A DNA stretch of 64,000 nucleotides from Bacillus subtilis (GTDB lineage Bacteria; Pseudomonadota; Alphaproteobacteria; Rhizobiales; Rhizobiaceae), in the NCBI GenBank assembly GCA_021733665.1, contig JAHREI010000009.1, positions 17,579-81,578 on the forward strand, given 5' to 3'. The position numbers and the translations under genes are program-made. Below are positions 54,768-63,863 of this stretch, piece after piece. Under the pieces are notes generated by a model. It made no database searches, was not told the DNA's origin, and saw only the letters and a list, made by a program, of their open reading frames with translations. Numbering within the stretch: the stretch's first letter is position 1; the number at the start of each line of letters is the position of its first letter.

Positions 54768-54807
54768 AGAGCACCGTGCGCCCTCTTGGGCGCACAAAGG
54801 TCGCTCT
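54768..54807. repeat. Palindromic repeat element upstream of the acetamidase gene
   Basis: AGAGC (54768-54772) and GCTCT (54803-54807) flank an inner perfect stem GTGCGCCC / GGGCGCAC (54776-54783, 54788-54795). The form, with outer AGAGC arms and inner GTGCG stem, is like a dispersed repeat common in Brucella/Ochrobactrum intergenic regions (from memory). It lies about 100 bases before the acetamidase start. Confidence 0.65.
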
Positions 54808-54899
54808 AACACTTTATACTGTACCACACCCATTATGATACTAAAGGATTGTATCCGATTTATGCGATGACAAAACTGTGAGGATTTATCTCAGTTAAG

Positions 54900-55838
54900 T
54901 TACTGAGAAGAATAACCATTCTTATGCTCAGGGATAGCCTTCAGATAGGAAGCAATTGCCTCACGATCTGTTGCTGTCAGCTTGGATGTATTGGCAATGA
55001 CATCGGTCATGGAGCCACCCATGGAATCAAAATCCGGCGTAAATCCGCTCTCCAGACCATAGGCAATATCGCTGGCACTCCAGTCGGAAATCCCGCCCTC
55101 ACCACTGGTAATATTCGGCACAGTTCCACGTCTTCCCTGTGCATCGGTTTCCGCAGAAAGTGCACCGGCCAGCCATTGCGTTGTATCAGTACCACCTAAG
55201 GCGTTACGCGGCGTGTGGCATTCACCGCAATGCCCCATGGCCTCAACCAGATATTGACCGCGCTTGAGCCGTTCATCCGGATTATTCAAAGCAACAGCGG
55301 GTGCATCATTCAGATAAAGCATTTTCCACAGACCAAGTCCGCGGCGGATATTGAACGGAAAGCCCAGCTCATGCGGCTTTGATGCCTCATCTGAGGCTGG
55401 CAGAGTTTTCATAAAGGCGTAGAGATCCGCCACATCCTGCAATTTCATCCGTGTATAGGATGTATACGGAAAAGACGGATAGAGATGTTCGCCATTGCGC
55501 CCAACGCCTTCCAGCATGGCATCGGCGAATTCGCCTAATGTCCAGTCTTTCAAGCCGTTTGCAGACGGGGAAATATTCGGTGCGATAAATGTGCCGAAAT
55601 CGGTCTTCAGCTCATGCCCACCCGCCAGCACAAGCTTCGCATCGCCTGTAGCGCCGGGCACCGCATGACAAGATGCGCAACCGCCTGCATAGAAAACATG
55701 CTCGCCGTTTTTGACATCCCCTGCCGCCAGCTTGTCCAGTGCCGTGCGGTCAACATGCACAGGCTGCGTCAAAAACCAGAACACACCGGTACCGGCAACA
55801 GCACAAAGCAAAGCAGCGGATATCAATTTACGTTTCAT
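54900..55838 (-). CDS. Diheme cytochrome c
   Basis: A 312-residue periplasmic cytochrome with an N-terminal signal or anchor (SAALLCAVAGTGVFWFL). It has two haem-binding CxxCH sites: CASCH at 54-58 and CGECH near 203-207, in two cytochrome c domains with later Met ligands (candidates in SYTRMKL and SMGGSMTD). This is the layout of cytochrome subunits of membrane dehydrogenases such as those for alcohols or sugars. No dehydrogenase gene is beside it. Haem attachment would need the Ccm proteins encoded at 14-18 kb. Confidence 0.9.
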   Translation of the reverse strand: MKRKLISAALLCAVAGTGVFWFLTQPVHVDRTALDKLAAGDVKNGEHVFYAGGCASCHAVPGATGDAKLVLAGGHELKTDFGTFIAPNISPSANGLKDWTLGEFADAMLEGVGRNGEHLYPSFPYTSYTRMKLQDVADLYAFMKTLPASDEASKPHELGFPFNIRRGLGLWKMLYLNDAPAVALNNPDERLKRGQYLVEAMGHCGECHTPRNALGGTDTTQWLAGALSAETDAQGRRGTVPNITSGEGGISDWSASDIAYGLESGFTPDFDSMGGSMTDVIANTSKLTATDREAIASYLKAIPEHKNGYSSQ

Positions 55839-55932
55839 ACCAAAATCTTGTCCAAATTCATGGGCACCGGACTGCGCTCCGGCGGAAATTCAGAAAGCCT
55901 GCACATGACAGAGCATGTGCAGGCAAAATCAC

Positions 55933-56367
55933 TTATTTCTTTACGCGGTATGCCTGATGGCAGGTGCCGCAGCTCGCGCCAACATCTTTCATTGCAACGC
56001 GCAGAGCATCAATATCCTGCGGTTTGGCATCGGCAGCAGCGGCAGTTGCTGTGCGGAATTTTTCAATCTCAGCTTTGAAACCGGCTTCATCTTCCCAGAT
56101 TTTTGGCGCAGCAGCAGTATCACCGCTTTCCGAGCCTTTAGGGAACATGGCATCAGCATCCATCTTAACGGCGTCAGCTTTCAGCTGTTCCAGAGCAGCC
56201 TGTACGGCTTCTGCTTCAAAAGGCTTTTCACCTTTCATTACAGGTCCCAGAACACCCATTGAACGGCCGACATCTTTCATCAGCGCCTGACGATCTGCAA
56301 CCGGTGAAGCTGAAGCAACACTTGTCAGCATGAATAAAGCAGAAAATACCGCCAAAGATTTTTTCAT
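55933..56367 (-). CDS. Cytochrome c' / c556-type protein
   Basis: A 144-residue periplasmic protein with a signal peptide (cleavage near ASA, about 18-21). It is a four-helix bundle with the haem site CGTCHQAYR at 133-141 near the C-terminus, typical of cytochrome c'. Helix 1 has DRQALMKDVGRSMGVLGPVMKG. It may bind nitric oxide or transfer electrons. It lies about 95 bases before the diheme cytochrome gene on the same strand, so the two may be one operon. Confidence 0.9.
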   Translation of the reverse strand: MKKSLAVFSALFMLTSVASASPVADRQALMKDVGRSMGVLGPVMKGEKPFEAEAVQAALEQLKADAVKMDADAMFPKGSESGDTAAAPKIWEDEAGFKAEIEKFRTATAAAADAKPQDIDALRVAMKDVGASCGTCHQAYRVKK

Positions 56368-56563
56368 AAACCTTGTCCCTTAATCTGAAATACCTGTTTC
56401 CGAACAGCGCTCTGTGCACAAGCGTACGTAGCGCTATTTTAGAATTATTATAGTGTTGGTATTTAGAATATCTATAAAAACGTCAGGTTGGCGTATTAAT
56501 TTTTTGTAACAATAAAAATACATCTGAAAAATGCGGAGAAGGCCGCTCTCAGATCAATTTATT

Positions 56564-57016
56564 TTAAGAACGTACCGGGAGACTTGAAATAGCCAGCTGA
56601 TAGCAGTGCATTTCATCCTCAATTCCGCAATATTGCCAGCCAATATGAGTGAAAAACCGGCATGCCCTGTCATTGTCCGGCATCACATAGGCCACCCAGC
56701 TACGGGCAGACGGATGCCCCTCCCAGTTCAAAACCCCGGCTACAATCCTCTGCCCCAAACCTGTACCGCGCAGATCAGGCGCAACAGCAATATCTGTTAT
56801 GGCATGAGGCAGGTCTTTGCCATTTCCCCAAATGCAACCAATCAGACCAACAGGTCTGCCCCTGCTTTCCGCAACCAGTTGAACGCCCTCAACTTCATTG
56901 AGAACATGGTCAAGCCACTCTTCATCCAGCGGCCCCAGCTCGTCATTTAAAACGTCATCCTGAAACCACTGCTGTATCCATTGCCAGTCTTCGCGACGGA
57001 GCTTTCTCAACTGCAT
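56564..57016 (-). CDS. GNAT-family N-acetyltransferase
   Basis: A 150-residue acetyltransferase. The acetyl-CoA motif is ITDIAVAPDLRGTGLGQRIVAGVL, and AYVMPDNDRACRFFTHIGWQYCG is the C-terminal strand-helix of the fold. The target (small molecule or protein) is not predictable. It is followed by sodB upstream on the same strand about 95 bases away. Confidence 0.88.
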   Translation of the reverse strand: MQLRKLRREDWQWIQQWFQDDVLNDELGPLDEEWLDHVLNEVEGVQLVAESRGRPVGLIGCIWGNGKDLPHAITDIAVAPDLRGTGLGQRIVAGVLNWEGHPSARSWVAYVMPDNDRACRFFTHIGWQYCGIEDEMHCYQLAISSLPVRS

Positions 57017-57111
57017 TTTTGCCTCAAACGGTAGAAACAGTGATTCAATGCCTGAAATAAAAACGGCGCCATCTGAGAACAGACGGCGCCGGATAGCTAA
57101 ATCAATTCAGC

Positions 57112-57708
57112 TTATGCTTTTTCGAAAAGCTCAAGCACATAATCCCAGTTGATCATGCTGTCGACGAAAGCTTCGAGATATTTAGGACGCGCATTGCGGT
57201 AGTCGATGTAGTAGGAATGTTCCCATACGTCGACGCCGAGAATTGGGGTCGCGCCGTGTACCAGCGGGTTTTCGCCGTTTGGTGTCTTGGAAATTTCCAG
57301 CTTGCCATCTTTAACCGACAGCCATGCCCAGCCCGAACCGAACTGACCGGCACCGGCAGCGATGAAATCTTCACGGAACTTGTCGTAGCCGCCGAGATCG
57401 GATTTGATTGCAGCTTCCAGCTTAGCAGGCAGTTTGTTGCCGCCGCCGTTTTTCTTCATCCATTTCCAGAAGTGGATATGGTTGTAATGCTGGCCGGCAT
57501 TGTTGAAGAGAGCCTGATTTTTGCCGTAGCTTTCTTTAACAACATCTTCGAGGCTCTTGCCTTCAAGACCCGAACCTTCGAGCAGTTTGTTGCCGTTGGT
57601 TACATAAGCCATGTGATGCTTGTCATGATGAAACTCGAGGGTTTCACGGGACATATAAGGTGTCAGTGCATCATAGTCGTAAGGCAGAGCAGGCAATTCA
57701 AAAGCCAT
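57112..57708 (-). CDS. sodB: Iron-type superoxide dismutase
   Basis: A 198-residue Fe/Mn superoxide dismutase. Metal ligands are His27, His77, Asp160 and His164 (DVWEHSYYIDY). Gln73, four residues before His77, matches the active-site Gln of FeSOD in E. coli, so iron is favoured. It has no signal peptide and is cytosolic. AGAGGAGA lies 5 bases before the ATG. Confidence 0.96.
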   Translation of the reverse strand: MAFELPALPYDYDALTPYMSRETLEFHHDKHHMAYVTNGNKLLEGSGLEGKSLEDVVKESYGKNQALFNNAGQHYNHIHFWKWMKKNGGGNKLPAKLEAAIKSDLGGYDKFREDFIAAGAGQFGSGWAWLSVKDGKLEISKTPNGENPLVHGATPILGVDVWEHSYYIDYRNARPKYLEAFVDSMINWDYVLELFEKA

Positions 57709-58283
57709 GGTATTTCTCCTCTTGGTGTGGGCGGCTTCAAGTTTCCGCCACCCAAAGTCTTCATGCCTATACTACATAGGCCGACACAGGCACGCGGGCA
57801 ATGCAGAGAAGTTAAGTTCTGTGAAAAATCACGAAAATTTTAAGCTATTATCCCATGAAAGCATGGGGATTTCCGCCCTCCGCGTCGTAATCCGCGACCA
57901 TGTGCAGCAGCAATCTTCCCTCTCACTCAACAGTAAATGAGCAAGAACAATAGAATGCATAATGTTGCCACGAGGCAACAGACATATAAGCAATTATCTA
58001 TTCTTAAAAATTCATAAGTTATTAGCCATATTATGGCAGTTTTTGATCAGTTTTATACGAAGCTCTCTGTCAGGACTCACAACAGCGTATCCCTCCGGCA
58101 GATCCATAATTCCGGCCATCCGGCCGCTCTACCGTTCCGTCTGCACCTCTTGCGTGGCGCTGATTTGACGGCTCTTTCGGGTCGTGCCTGAACATAGATT
58201 ATCTGCGGCTTACCCCTGCCGGTTTTCATTGGTCAGGTATTATACTCATCATTTAAAAACGCTCTGAAAAGACTGGTTTAAAT
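57709..58283. other. Gene-free region between sodB and the L,D-transpeptidase gene
   Basis: About 575 bases with no convincing frame. The part at 58080-58230 is more GC-rich than the rest, but I recognise no RNA family or repeat in it. It should hold promoters of the two divergent genes. Confidence 0.5.
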
Positions 58284-58994
58284 ATGGAAAAATCCCTCTC
58301 CCGACGTTCTTTCATGTCGGCAATGTCCGTGACAGCCGCTGCCGGACTGGCTGGCTGTACACAGATCAGCCGCAATATTCCGGTGATCGACATGACCGGC
58401 GGTCCGGCACCCGTCGCCCCTCCGGTCAATAATGGCGCAGCAATTGGCCCTTACGCCAGCATGTATGCAGCTGTCGAAGATGAGGGCTATGCGATTCCTG
58501 CTGTGCCGTTTCAGAAAATCGATCCGAAATACTACCGTCAGCTGGTGCAGGATCCGACAGGCGAAATGCCGGGCACAGTTGTTGTCGATACCGCAAACCG
58601 CTTTCTCTATCTGGTGATGCAGGACGGACAGGCGCTGCGCTATGGTGTCGGTATCGGCCGTGCAGGCTTCTCATGGTCAGGCCGTGCAGTTATCCAGTGG
58701 AAGCGCAAATGGCCACGCTGGACACCACCGGATGATATGATCGGCCGTCAGCCGGAACTGGAAAAATACAGCGCCCGCAACGGCGGCATGGCTCCGGGTC
58801 TGAACAATCCGCTCGGTGCCCGCGCATTGTATATCTTCAAAGACGGTGTTGATACGCTGTATCGTATCCACGGTAATCCTGAATGGTGGTCGATCGGTAA
58901 AGCCGTCTCGTCCGGCTGTGTACGCATGGTCAATCAGGATGTCATGGATCTCTATGACCGCGTTCCGAATAAGACACCAATTCTGGTTATGTAA
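58284..58994 (+). CDS. L,D-transpeptidase (YkuD family), Tat/lipoprotein-type signal
   Basis: A 236-residue L,D-transpeptidase that makes 3-3 crosslinks or attaches proteins to peptidoglycan. The YkuD motif has His196 (RIHGNPEW) and Cys212 (SSGCVRM). The N-terminus has a twin-arginine pattern SRRSFM and a lipobox LAGC (Cys25), suggesting a Tat-exported lipoprotein. Core stretch PGTVVVDTANRFLYLVMQDGQALRYGVGIGRAGFSW is typical. A terminator follows. Confidence 0.92.
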   Translation: MEKSLSRRSFMSAMSVTAAAGLAGCTQISRNIPVIDMTGGPAPVAPPVNNGAAIGPYASMYAAVEDEGYAIPAVPFQKIDPKYYRQLVQDPTGEMPGTVVVDTANRFLYLVMQDGQALRYGVGIGRAGFSWSGRAVIQWKRKWPRWTPPDDMIGRQPELEKYSARNGGMAPGLNNPLGARALYIFKDGVDTLYRIHGNPEWWSIGKAVSSGCVRMVNQDVMDLYDRVPNKTPILVM

Positions 58995-59018
58995 TTTTTA
59001 AAACCAGATTTATTCTCT

Positions 59019-59051
59019 AAAGCCGGGCTGCAAAATAGTCCGGCTTTTTTT
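59019..59051 (+). terminator. Intrinsic terminator after the L,D-transpeptidase
   Basis: AAAGCCGG and CCGGCTTTTTTT pair around a 13-nt loop and end in a T-run. Confidence 0.88.
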
Positions 59052-59102
59052 GTGCTTCATTTTTAATTTGACATAATTTCTAATTTAGACTTTATTTCCA
59101 AA

Positions 59103-59738
59103 ATGACTCGCACAACACTCCCTACTGACTATCTGGCCTTTGCCACACCGGTTGCTATGGCTTTCAACGCCTTGCTTTATCCGCATGCAGAGATTGTGCT
59201 GCACGATCTCGCAAACGGAGAGATTGCAGCAATCTGGAACAGTTTTTCTGGTCGCAAAAGCGGCGATCTTTCCATGCTGGAGGATGATCCGGAAAGCTAT
59301 GCGACAGAAACCATTCTCGGCCCCTATGAAAAAGCCGGTGATAACGGACAAAAACTCAAATCTGTCACGGCAATTCTGCGCGACACCGATGGCAATGCCG
59401 CAGCACTCCTCTGCATCAATCTTGATGTATCTCAGATTGATGCCGCACAACGTATGTTGGCTGCTTTCATCTCGCCGCAACAGAACCGTCCGGATGCCTT
59501 GTTTGCCCGTGACCCGCGTGAACAGATCAGCTTTGCCTTTCACCAATGGCTGCAAAAACAACATCTCGCTGTTTCTGCTCTCAAAAAAGCAGACAAAATT
59601 GCCCTTATCTCTGCTTTGGAAGAACGCGGGCTCTTTGAAACACGCTATGCCGCAGAGCATCTGGCCACACTGATGGGAAGCTCGCGTGCGACCATCTACA
59701 ATTATCTGAGCGAAATACGCGCGCAAAAAACATCATAA
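59103..59738 (+). CDS. YheO-like PAS/HTH transcriptional regulator (DauR type)
   Basis: A 211-residue regulator. The N-terminal YheO-type PAS domain has HAEIVLHDLANGEIAAIWNSFSGRKSGD and LKSVTAILRDTDGNAAALLCINLDVS; the C-terminal HTH is YAAEHLATLMGSSRATIYNYLSEIR. The family includes DauR, a regulator of D-arginine use. It is followed 15 bases later, same strand, by an aminotransferase gene, its likely target. Confidence 0.88.
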   Translation: MTRTTLPTDYLAFATPVAMAFNALLYPHAEIVLHDLANGEIAAIWNSFSGRKSGDLSMLEDDPESYATETILGPYEKAGDNGQKLKSVTAILRDTDGNAAALLCINLDVSQIDAAQRMLAAFISPQQNRPDALFARDPREQISFAFHQWLQKQHLAVSALKKADKIALISALEERGLFETRYAAEHLATLMGSSRATIYNYLSEIRAQKTS

Positions 59739-59753
59739 ATATCGGAGGAAACT

Positions 59754-60890
59754 ATGGCACTATTACCGGATTTCCGGCTGGAAACACATTTCTCGCGCTG
59801 GGAGTTTAAAGCGCGCTATCATATGACAGCCAGCGACGCGGAAACCATGCGGATGTCCGATCTGCTGGCACTGGCCAATGACACAGATCGCGAAGCATGA
59901 GAAAACCTCACCCTCGGTTATACCGAAACATGGGGCAAACCAGTACTCCGCGAGACAATCGCTTCCACTTATCAGGGGCTTACCAGCGACGATATCCTGT
60001 GCTTTGCCGGTGCCGAAGAAGGCCTGTATTGCGCTATGCTGGCGCTACTCGGACCGGATGATCATGCGATCGTCACTGTTCCTAATTACCAATCGATGGA
60101 GACACTGCCTGTTTCTCTGTGCAGACAGGTTTCCGGCGTGCCGCTTCGTGCGGAAAACAACTGGGCGCTGGATATTGAAGATGTCAAAAAAGCCCTGCGT
60201 CCGAATACGCGCCTGATCGCCGTCAATTTCCCGAACAATCCGACTGGTACGATTGCGGATCAAAGAACATTCGCAGCATTGGTTGAACTGTGCAAAGAGC
60301 GCAACATCCATCTTTTCAGCGATGAAGTGTATCGTGGACTGGAACGGGATCCTGCCAAACAGTTACCGCAAGCCGCTGAACTCTTCGACAAGGGCATTTC
60401 GCTCAATGTGATGTCCAAAGCTTATGGTCTGCCGGGCTTACGCATTGGCTGGATTGCCTGCCGTGACCATGACCTTCTGGCACGAATGGAGAAGATGAAA
60501 CATTATCTTTCCATCAGCAATTCCGCTCCGAGCGAAATCCTCGCCGTTATTGCCCTGAAAGCCCGCGATAAGATTATCAACCGCAATCGCACTTTATGCA
60601 GTGAAAACCTGCAATTACTCGGTGCGTTTTTTGATGACTATTCGCATCTTTATCAATGGCAGGCACCGGATGGCGGCTGTGTCGGTTTTGCGCGCTATAT
60701 AGGTAAAGACGGTGCTGACGAACATTGCCGTCAGCTGGTAGAAGAAGCCGGCATTCTTCTGCTGTCCTCCTCACTGTTTACCTCGGAACTGCTGCCGGTC
60801 GCCACTGATCGTTTTCGTGTCGGCTTCGGACGCAAGAATATCAGTGCAGGACTGGATGCTTGGCGTACGCATATACAAAGTAAGAAATAG
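59754..60890 (+). pseudogene. Class I/II aminotransferase interrupted by an in-frame TGA
   Basis: A 378-codon PLP-dependent aminotransferase reading frame with GGAGGAA before the ATG. Codon 49 is TGA (59898-59900), within the context DREA-stop-ENLTLGYTETWGKP. The family normally has Trp here (AW-NL-LGYTET), so one G-to-A change TGG to TGA explains it. The rest is intact: FAGAEEGLYCA, NFPNNPTGT, SDEVYRGL, and the PLP Lys222 in SKAYGLPGLRIGW. Reinitiation at ATG 60036 would lack 94 residues. It is a nonsense pseudogene, a sequencing error or, less likely, readthrough. Confidence 0.85.
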
Positions 60891-60943
60891 TTTTAAAGAC
60901 GTGCATCAAACTCAAATACAGCTGAAAGACTGAAGGATTGCAT

Positions 60944-61537
60944 ATGACCACCAAAGACACGGACACTCTTGGTTTTTATGCCCGCGAAGCTGAAGCCTAT
61001 GCATCGCGCGGACGTGAACCGGCGGTTATTCAGCTTGATCAGTTTCTTGCACACCTGCCTGCCGGTGCCTCCATTCTGGAACTGGGTTGCGGCGGCGGTC
61101 AGGATAGCCGCTATATGCTGGATCGCGGTTATGATGTGCATCCGACTGACGGCACACCGGAACTCGCTGCAGAAGCCGCAAAACGCCTTAACCATCCGGT
61201 CGGCGTGCTGCTATTTGAAGATATTAACGCACAGGCGCAATATCACGGCATTTTCGCCAATGCCTGCCTGCTGCATGTTCCGCGCGCGGCCTTACCTGCC
61301 ATTATCGGTAAGATTCATACAGCTTTAAAGCCATCCGGCACTTTCTATGCCAGTTATAAAGCGGGTGAAGCGGAAGGCCGTGATCGCTTCGACCGGTTCT
61401 ACAACTATCCTTCAGAACAATGGCTGCGCGAGCTCTATGCCCAGTTCGGCTGGAGCAAAATTGAAATAACCGAACGAACCGGCAGTGGTTATGACAATGA
61501 GCCAACCAACTGGCTGCATGTGACTGCAACCAAATAA
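60944..61537 (+). CDS. SAM-dependent class I methyltransferase
   Basis: A 197-residue methyltransferase. Motif I is SILELGCGGGQDSRYML, followed by DGTPELAAEAAKR and a post-motif ANACLLHVPRAALPAIIGKIHTALKPSGTFYASYK. The substrate is unknown. AAGGA lies 6 bases before the ATG. It is 53 bases after the aminotransferase on the same strand. Confidence 0.9.
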   Translation: MTTKDTDTLGFYAREAEAYASRGREPAVIQLDQFLAHLPAGASILELGCGGGQDSRYMLDRGYDVHPTDGTPELAAEAAKRLNHPVGVLLFEDINAQAQYHGIFANACLLHVPRAALPAIIGKIHTALKPSGTFYASYKAGEAEGRDRFDRFYNYPSEQWLRELYAQFGWSKIEITERTGSGYDNEPTNWLHVTATK

Positions 61538-61540
61538 ATA

Positions 61541-61575
61541 AAAATGCGCCCTGTCGGACAGACAAGGCGCATTTT
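61541..61575. terminator. Bidirectional intrinsic terminator
   Basis: AAAATGCGCC and GGCGCATTTT form a 10-bp stem; the loop itself can pair in part (TGTC with GACA). It serves the convergent methyltransferase and HerA-like ATPase genes. Confidence 0.85.
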
Positions 61576-61597
61576 GATCACTTTGAAAAAGTTACAA

Positions 61598-63109
61598 TCA
61601 GCGTTTAAAGCCGCCCAGAATGCCACGCACGATGGCACGGCCAAGTGAGTTACTCACCGTACGCACCACGCTTTTGACAGCTGTTTCCGCCACAGTCTGA
61701 CGACCGCCGCGCTTGCTACCACCGCCAAGTGTCGACGACAGATAATCCGTCCAGCTACCACCGCCCTGCTCCGCCTGTTGCTGCTGCTCAGCTGAGGCAA
61801 CCTTTTCCTCGGCGCGCTTTTGCAGAATTTCAAACGCGGATTCTCGATCAATCACGCGATCATACTGACCAGAGACAGGGCTGGTTGCGACCAGTTTTGC
61901 ACGTTCATCCGCCGTCAGCGGGCCGATGCGCGATGCAGGCGGACGCATCAAAGTGCGCTGCACCATCGACGGAATACCTTTAGCCTGTAAGGTTGAAACC
62001 AGCGTTTCCCCTGTCGACAGCATGGTGATCGCTTTGAATGTATCAAAATCCGGATTTGGCCGGAATGTGCCCGCAGCGGTTTTCACCGCTGTTGTTTCAC
62101 GCGGCGTATAGGCACGCAAAGCATGCTGTACACGGTTGCCAAGCTGCGCCAGAACACTTTCCGGCACGTCGAGCGGGTTCTGCGTGACGAAATAAACGCC
62201 CACACCTTTGGAACGGATCAGACGAACAACCTGCTGAATACGATCAAGCAGCGCTTTAGGCGCTTCATCAAACAGCAGATGCGCCTCGTCAAAGAAGAAC
62301 ACCAGACGCGGCTTTTCCGGATCACCGATTTCCGGCAATTGCTCAAACAGCTCCGACATCAGCCAGAGCAGAAATGTGGAATATAGCCGCGGATTCATCA
62401 TCAACTTATCGGCAGCCAGAACACTGACAATACCGCGTCCGTCTGTGGTGGTGCGCATCAGGTCGGAAATATTCAGCGCAGGCTCACCGAAGAAGAAAGA
62501 GCCACCCTGTTGTTCCAGTACCAGCAGTGAACGCTGAATAGCACCGACAGAAGCCTTGCTGACATTACCATATTGGGCAGAAAGTTCTGAAGACCGCTCG
62601 GCAACATGGCTGAGCATGGACTGCAGGTCTTTCATGTCGAGAAGCAGCAGTCCCTCTTCATCGGCCACGCGGAATGCAATATTCAGCACGCCTTCCTGCG
62701 CTTCAGTCAGGTTCATCAGCCGCGCCAGCAGCAAAGGCCCCATTTCTGAAATTGTTGCACGGATCGGATGCCCCTGCTCGCCGAAAATATCCCAGAAGAT
62801 TACCGGCGTCGCATGCATATCATAAGGTTCAAGATGAATTTCCTGCGCGCGCTTCACCGAGAAATCATTCTTCTCGCCGATTGCGGCAATGCCGGAAAGA
62901 TCACCTTTCACATCAGCGCAAAATACCGGCACACCGGCAGCAGAAAAGGCCTCGGCCATCACCTGCAGGCTGACGGTTTTACCCGTACCGGTTGCACCGG
63001 TCACCAGCCCGTGCCGGTTGGCATATTTCAGCGCCAGTTCTTCCGGTTGCTGATAGCTGTCATCCGGTTTGCGGCTGGCACCAAGAAAGATGCTTCCATC
63101 TGCGGGCAT
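61598..63109 (-). CDS. HerA-like ATPase (DUF853)
   Basis: A 503-residue ATPase of the DUF853/HerA-FtsK superfamily. Walker A is GATGTGKT at 38-45 and Walker B VFFFDEAHLLF, with a later VYFVTQNPLDVPESVLAQLGNRVQHALRAYTPRE. The C-terminal tail is low in complexity (Gln/Glu, then Gly/Lys/Arg-rich). It is possibly a DNA translocase, but the function is unknown. The ATG at 63109 has AGGAG about 8 bases upstream; a second ATG is at 63124. Confidence 0.88.
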   Translation of the reverse strand: MPADGSIFLGASRKPDDSYQQPEELALKYANRHGLVTGATGTGKTVSLQVMAEAFSAAGVPVFCADVKGDLSGIAAIGEKNDFSVKRAQEIHLEPYDMHATPVIFWDIFGEQGHPIRATISEMGPLLLARLMNLTEAQEGVLNIAFRVADEEGLLLLDMKDLQSMLSHVAERSSELSAQYGNVSKASVGAIQRSLLVLEQQGGSFFFGEPALNISDLMRTTTDGRGIVSVLAADKLMMNPRLYSTFLLWLMSELFEQLPEIGDPEKPRLVFFFDEAHLLFDEAPKALLDRIQQVVRLIRSKGVGVYFVTQNPLDVPESVLAQLGNRVQHALRAYTPRETTAVKTAAGTFRPNPDFDTFKAITMLSTGETLVSTLQAKGIPSMVQRTLMRPPASRIGPLTADERAKLVATSPVSGQYDRVIDRESAFEILQKRAEEKVASAEQQQQAEQGGGSWTDYLSSTLGGGSKRGGRQTVAETAVKSVVRTVSNSLGRAIVRGILGGFKR

Positions 63110-63220
63110 AGAGTCACTCCTCATCCGTTCATCTTAACGCCGAATATACACCAAACGGCACAGCTGTTTTAAGTTTATAGCCATCAGAGCGCAACGGGAC
63201 AATATTTCAGCCTCGGCCGA

Positions 63221-63264
63221 GAGCATAATTCCTTAAACTGTTTCAAGTTTAAGGAATTATGCTC
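63221..63264. repeat. 18-bp perfect inverted repeat, dispersed-element-like
   Basis: GAGCATAATTCCTTAAAC (63221-63238) and its exact reverse complement (63247-63264) enclose 8 bases. Its GAGCATAATTCC ends resemble palindromic repeats common in Brucella and other Rhizobiales (from memory). It lies in the gap between the HerA-like gene and the DUF2267-like gene. No T-run follows. Confidence 0.7.
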
Positions 63265-63279
63265 TCATTTTAAAATGTC

Positions 63280-63319
63280 AGAGCGAGCATTGCGATCTCC
63301 CATGAACGTAAACCGCTCT
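63280..63319. repeat. Second palindromic unit next to the 18-bp inverted repeat
   Basis: AGAGCG (63280-63285) and CGCTCT (63314-63319) flank a 28-base interior. With the 18-bp repeat just before it, this may be one composite repeat element. Outer AGAGC/GCTCT arms are also seen in the repeat at 54768-54807. Confidence 0.5.
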
Positions 63320-63412
63320 AGGGCAATTTATGTTACAGAAACGGATAAAGCAGGACTTGATTTCATCATTCCATAATGCTTATTACGTAAACGTCAATTT
63401 TGGGAGACTATG

Positions 63413-63775
63413 ATGGAAGAGCTGATTACACGTATTGCCAATAATGTTGGTGTTGACAGTGCAACTGCTGAAAAAGCTGTTGGCCTGATCCTTGCCTTTC
63501 TCGAAAAAGAAGGCCCGCAGGATAAAGTCGGCGCGCTGATTGCCGGTATTCCGGGTGCACAGGAGCTGATCGCTTCCGCCGACAAGGGTGGCTTCCTCTC
63601 CAATATGATGGGCGGCGTTATGGGTCTCGGCTCCAAGTTGATGGGCGCAGGCCTCGGCATGGGTGAAATTTCCGGCGTTGCTAAAGAAACCATCGCTTTT
63701 GCAAAAGAAAAAGCCGGTGCGCAGACCGTTGATGATGTCGTAAACTCGATTCCGGGTCTCGGTCAGTTCATCTGA
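63413..63775 (+). CDS. DUF2267-like small protein
   Basis: A 120-residue soluble protein. N-terminal half ELITRIANNVGVDSATAEKAVGLILAFLEKEGPQDKVGALIAGIPGAQELI resembles DUF2267; a Gly/Met-rich segment (FLSNMMGGVMGLGSKLMGAGLGMGEI) follows, then a helix and VDDVVNSIPGLGQFI. Function unknown. The second ATG of ATGATGG is preferred because GGGAG lies 6 bases before it. Confidence 0.8.
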   Translation: MEELITRIANNVGVDSATAEKAVGLILAFLEKEGPQDKVGALIAGIPGAQELIASADKGGFLSNMMGGVMGLGSKLMGAGLGMGEISGVAKETIAFAKEKAGAQTVDDVVNSIPGLGQFI

Positions 63776-63797
63776 TCTGCAGCCTGACTACATAAAA

Positions 63798-63820
63798 AAG
63801 CCCCGCAAAATGCGGGGCTT
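63798..63820 (+). terminator. Intrinsic terminator-like hairpin
   Basis: AAGCCCCGCA and TGCGGGGCTT form a perfect 10-bp stem with a 3-nt loop 22 bases after the stop. An A-run precedes it, but no long T-run follows on the plus strand. Confidence 0.8.
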
Positions 63821-63828
63821 ATACATTG

Positions 63829-63863
63829 AGAGGCTGGAGCATCTGTTATGATGCCCAGCCTCT
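63829..63863. repeat. Long stem-loop after the last gene
   Basis: AGAGGCTGG and CCAGCCTCT form an outer 9-bp stem; GCATC and GATGC form an inner 5-bp stem around TGTTAT. It is followed by TTTGTC, so it may be a second terminator or the end of a small RNA. No gene is recognised from here to the window end. Confidence 0.6.

Noticed and set aside
57962..58168. 68-codon plus-strand frame between sodB and the L,D-transpeptidase gene
   Set aside because: No ribosome site or family; probably chance.
59898..59900. Selenocysteine codon at the TGA of the aminotransferase
   Set aside because: The family has Trp here, not Cys, and no selenocysteine insertion hairpin is apparent after the codon.
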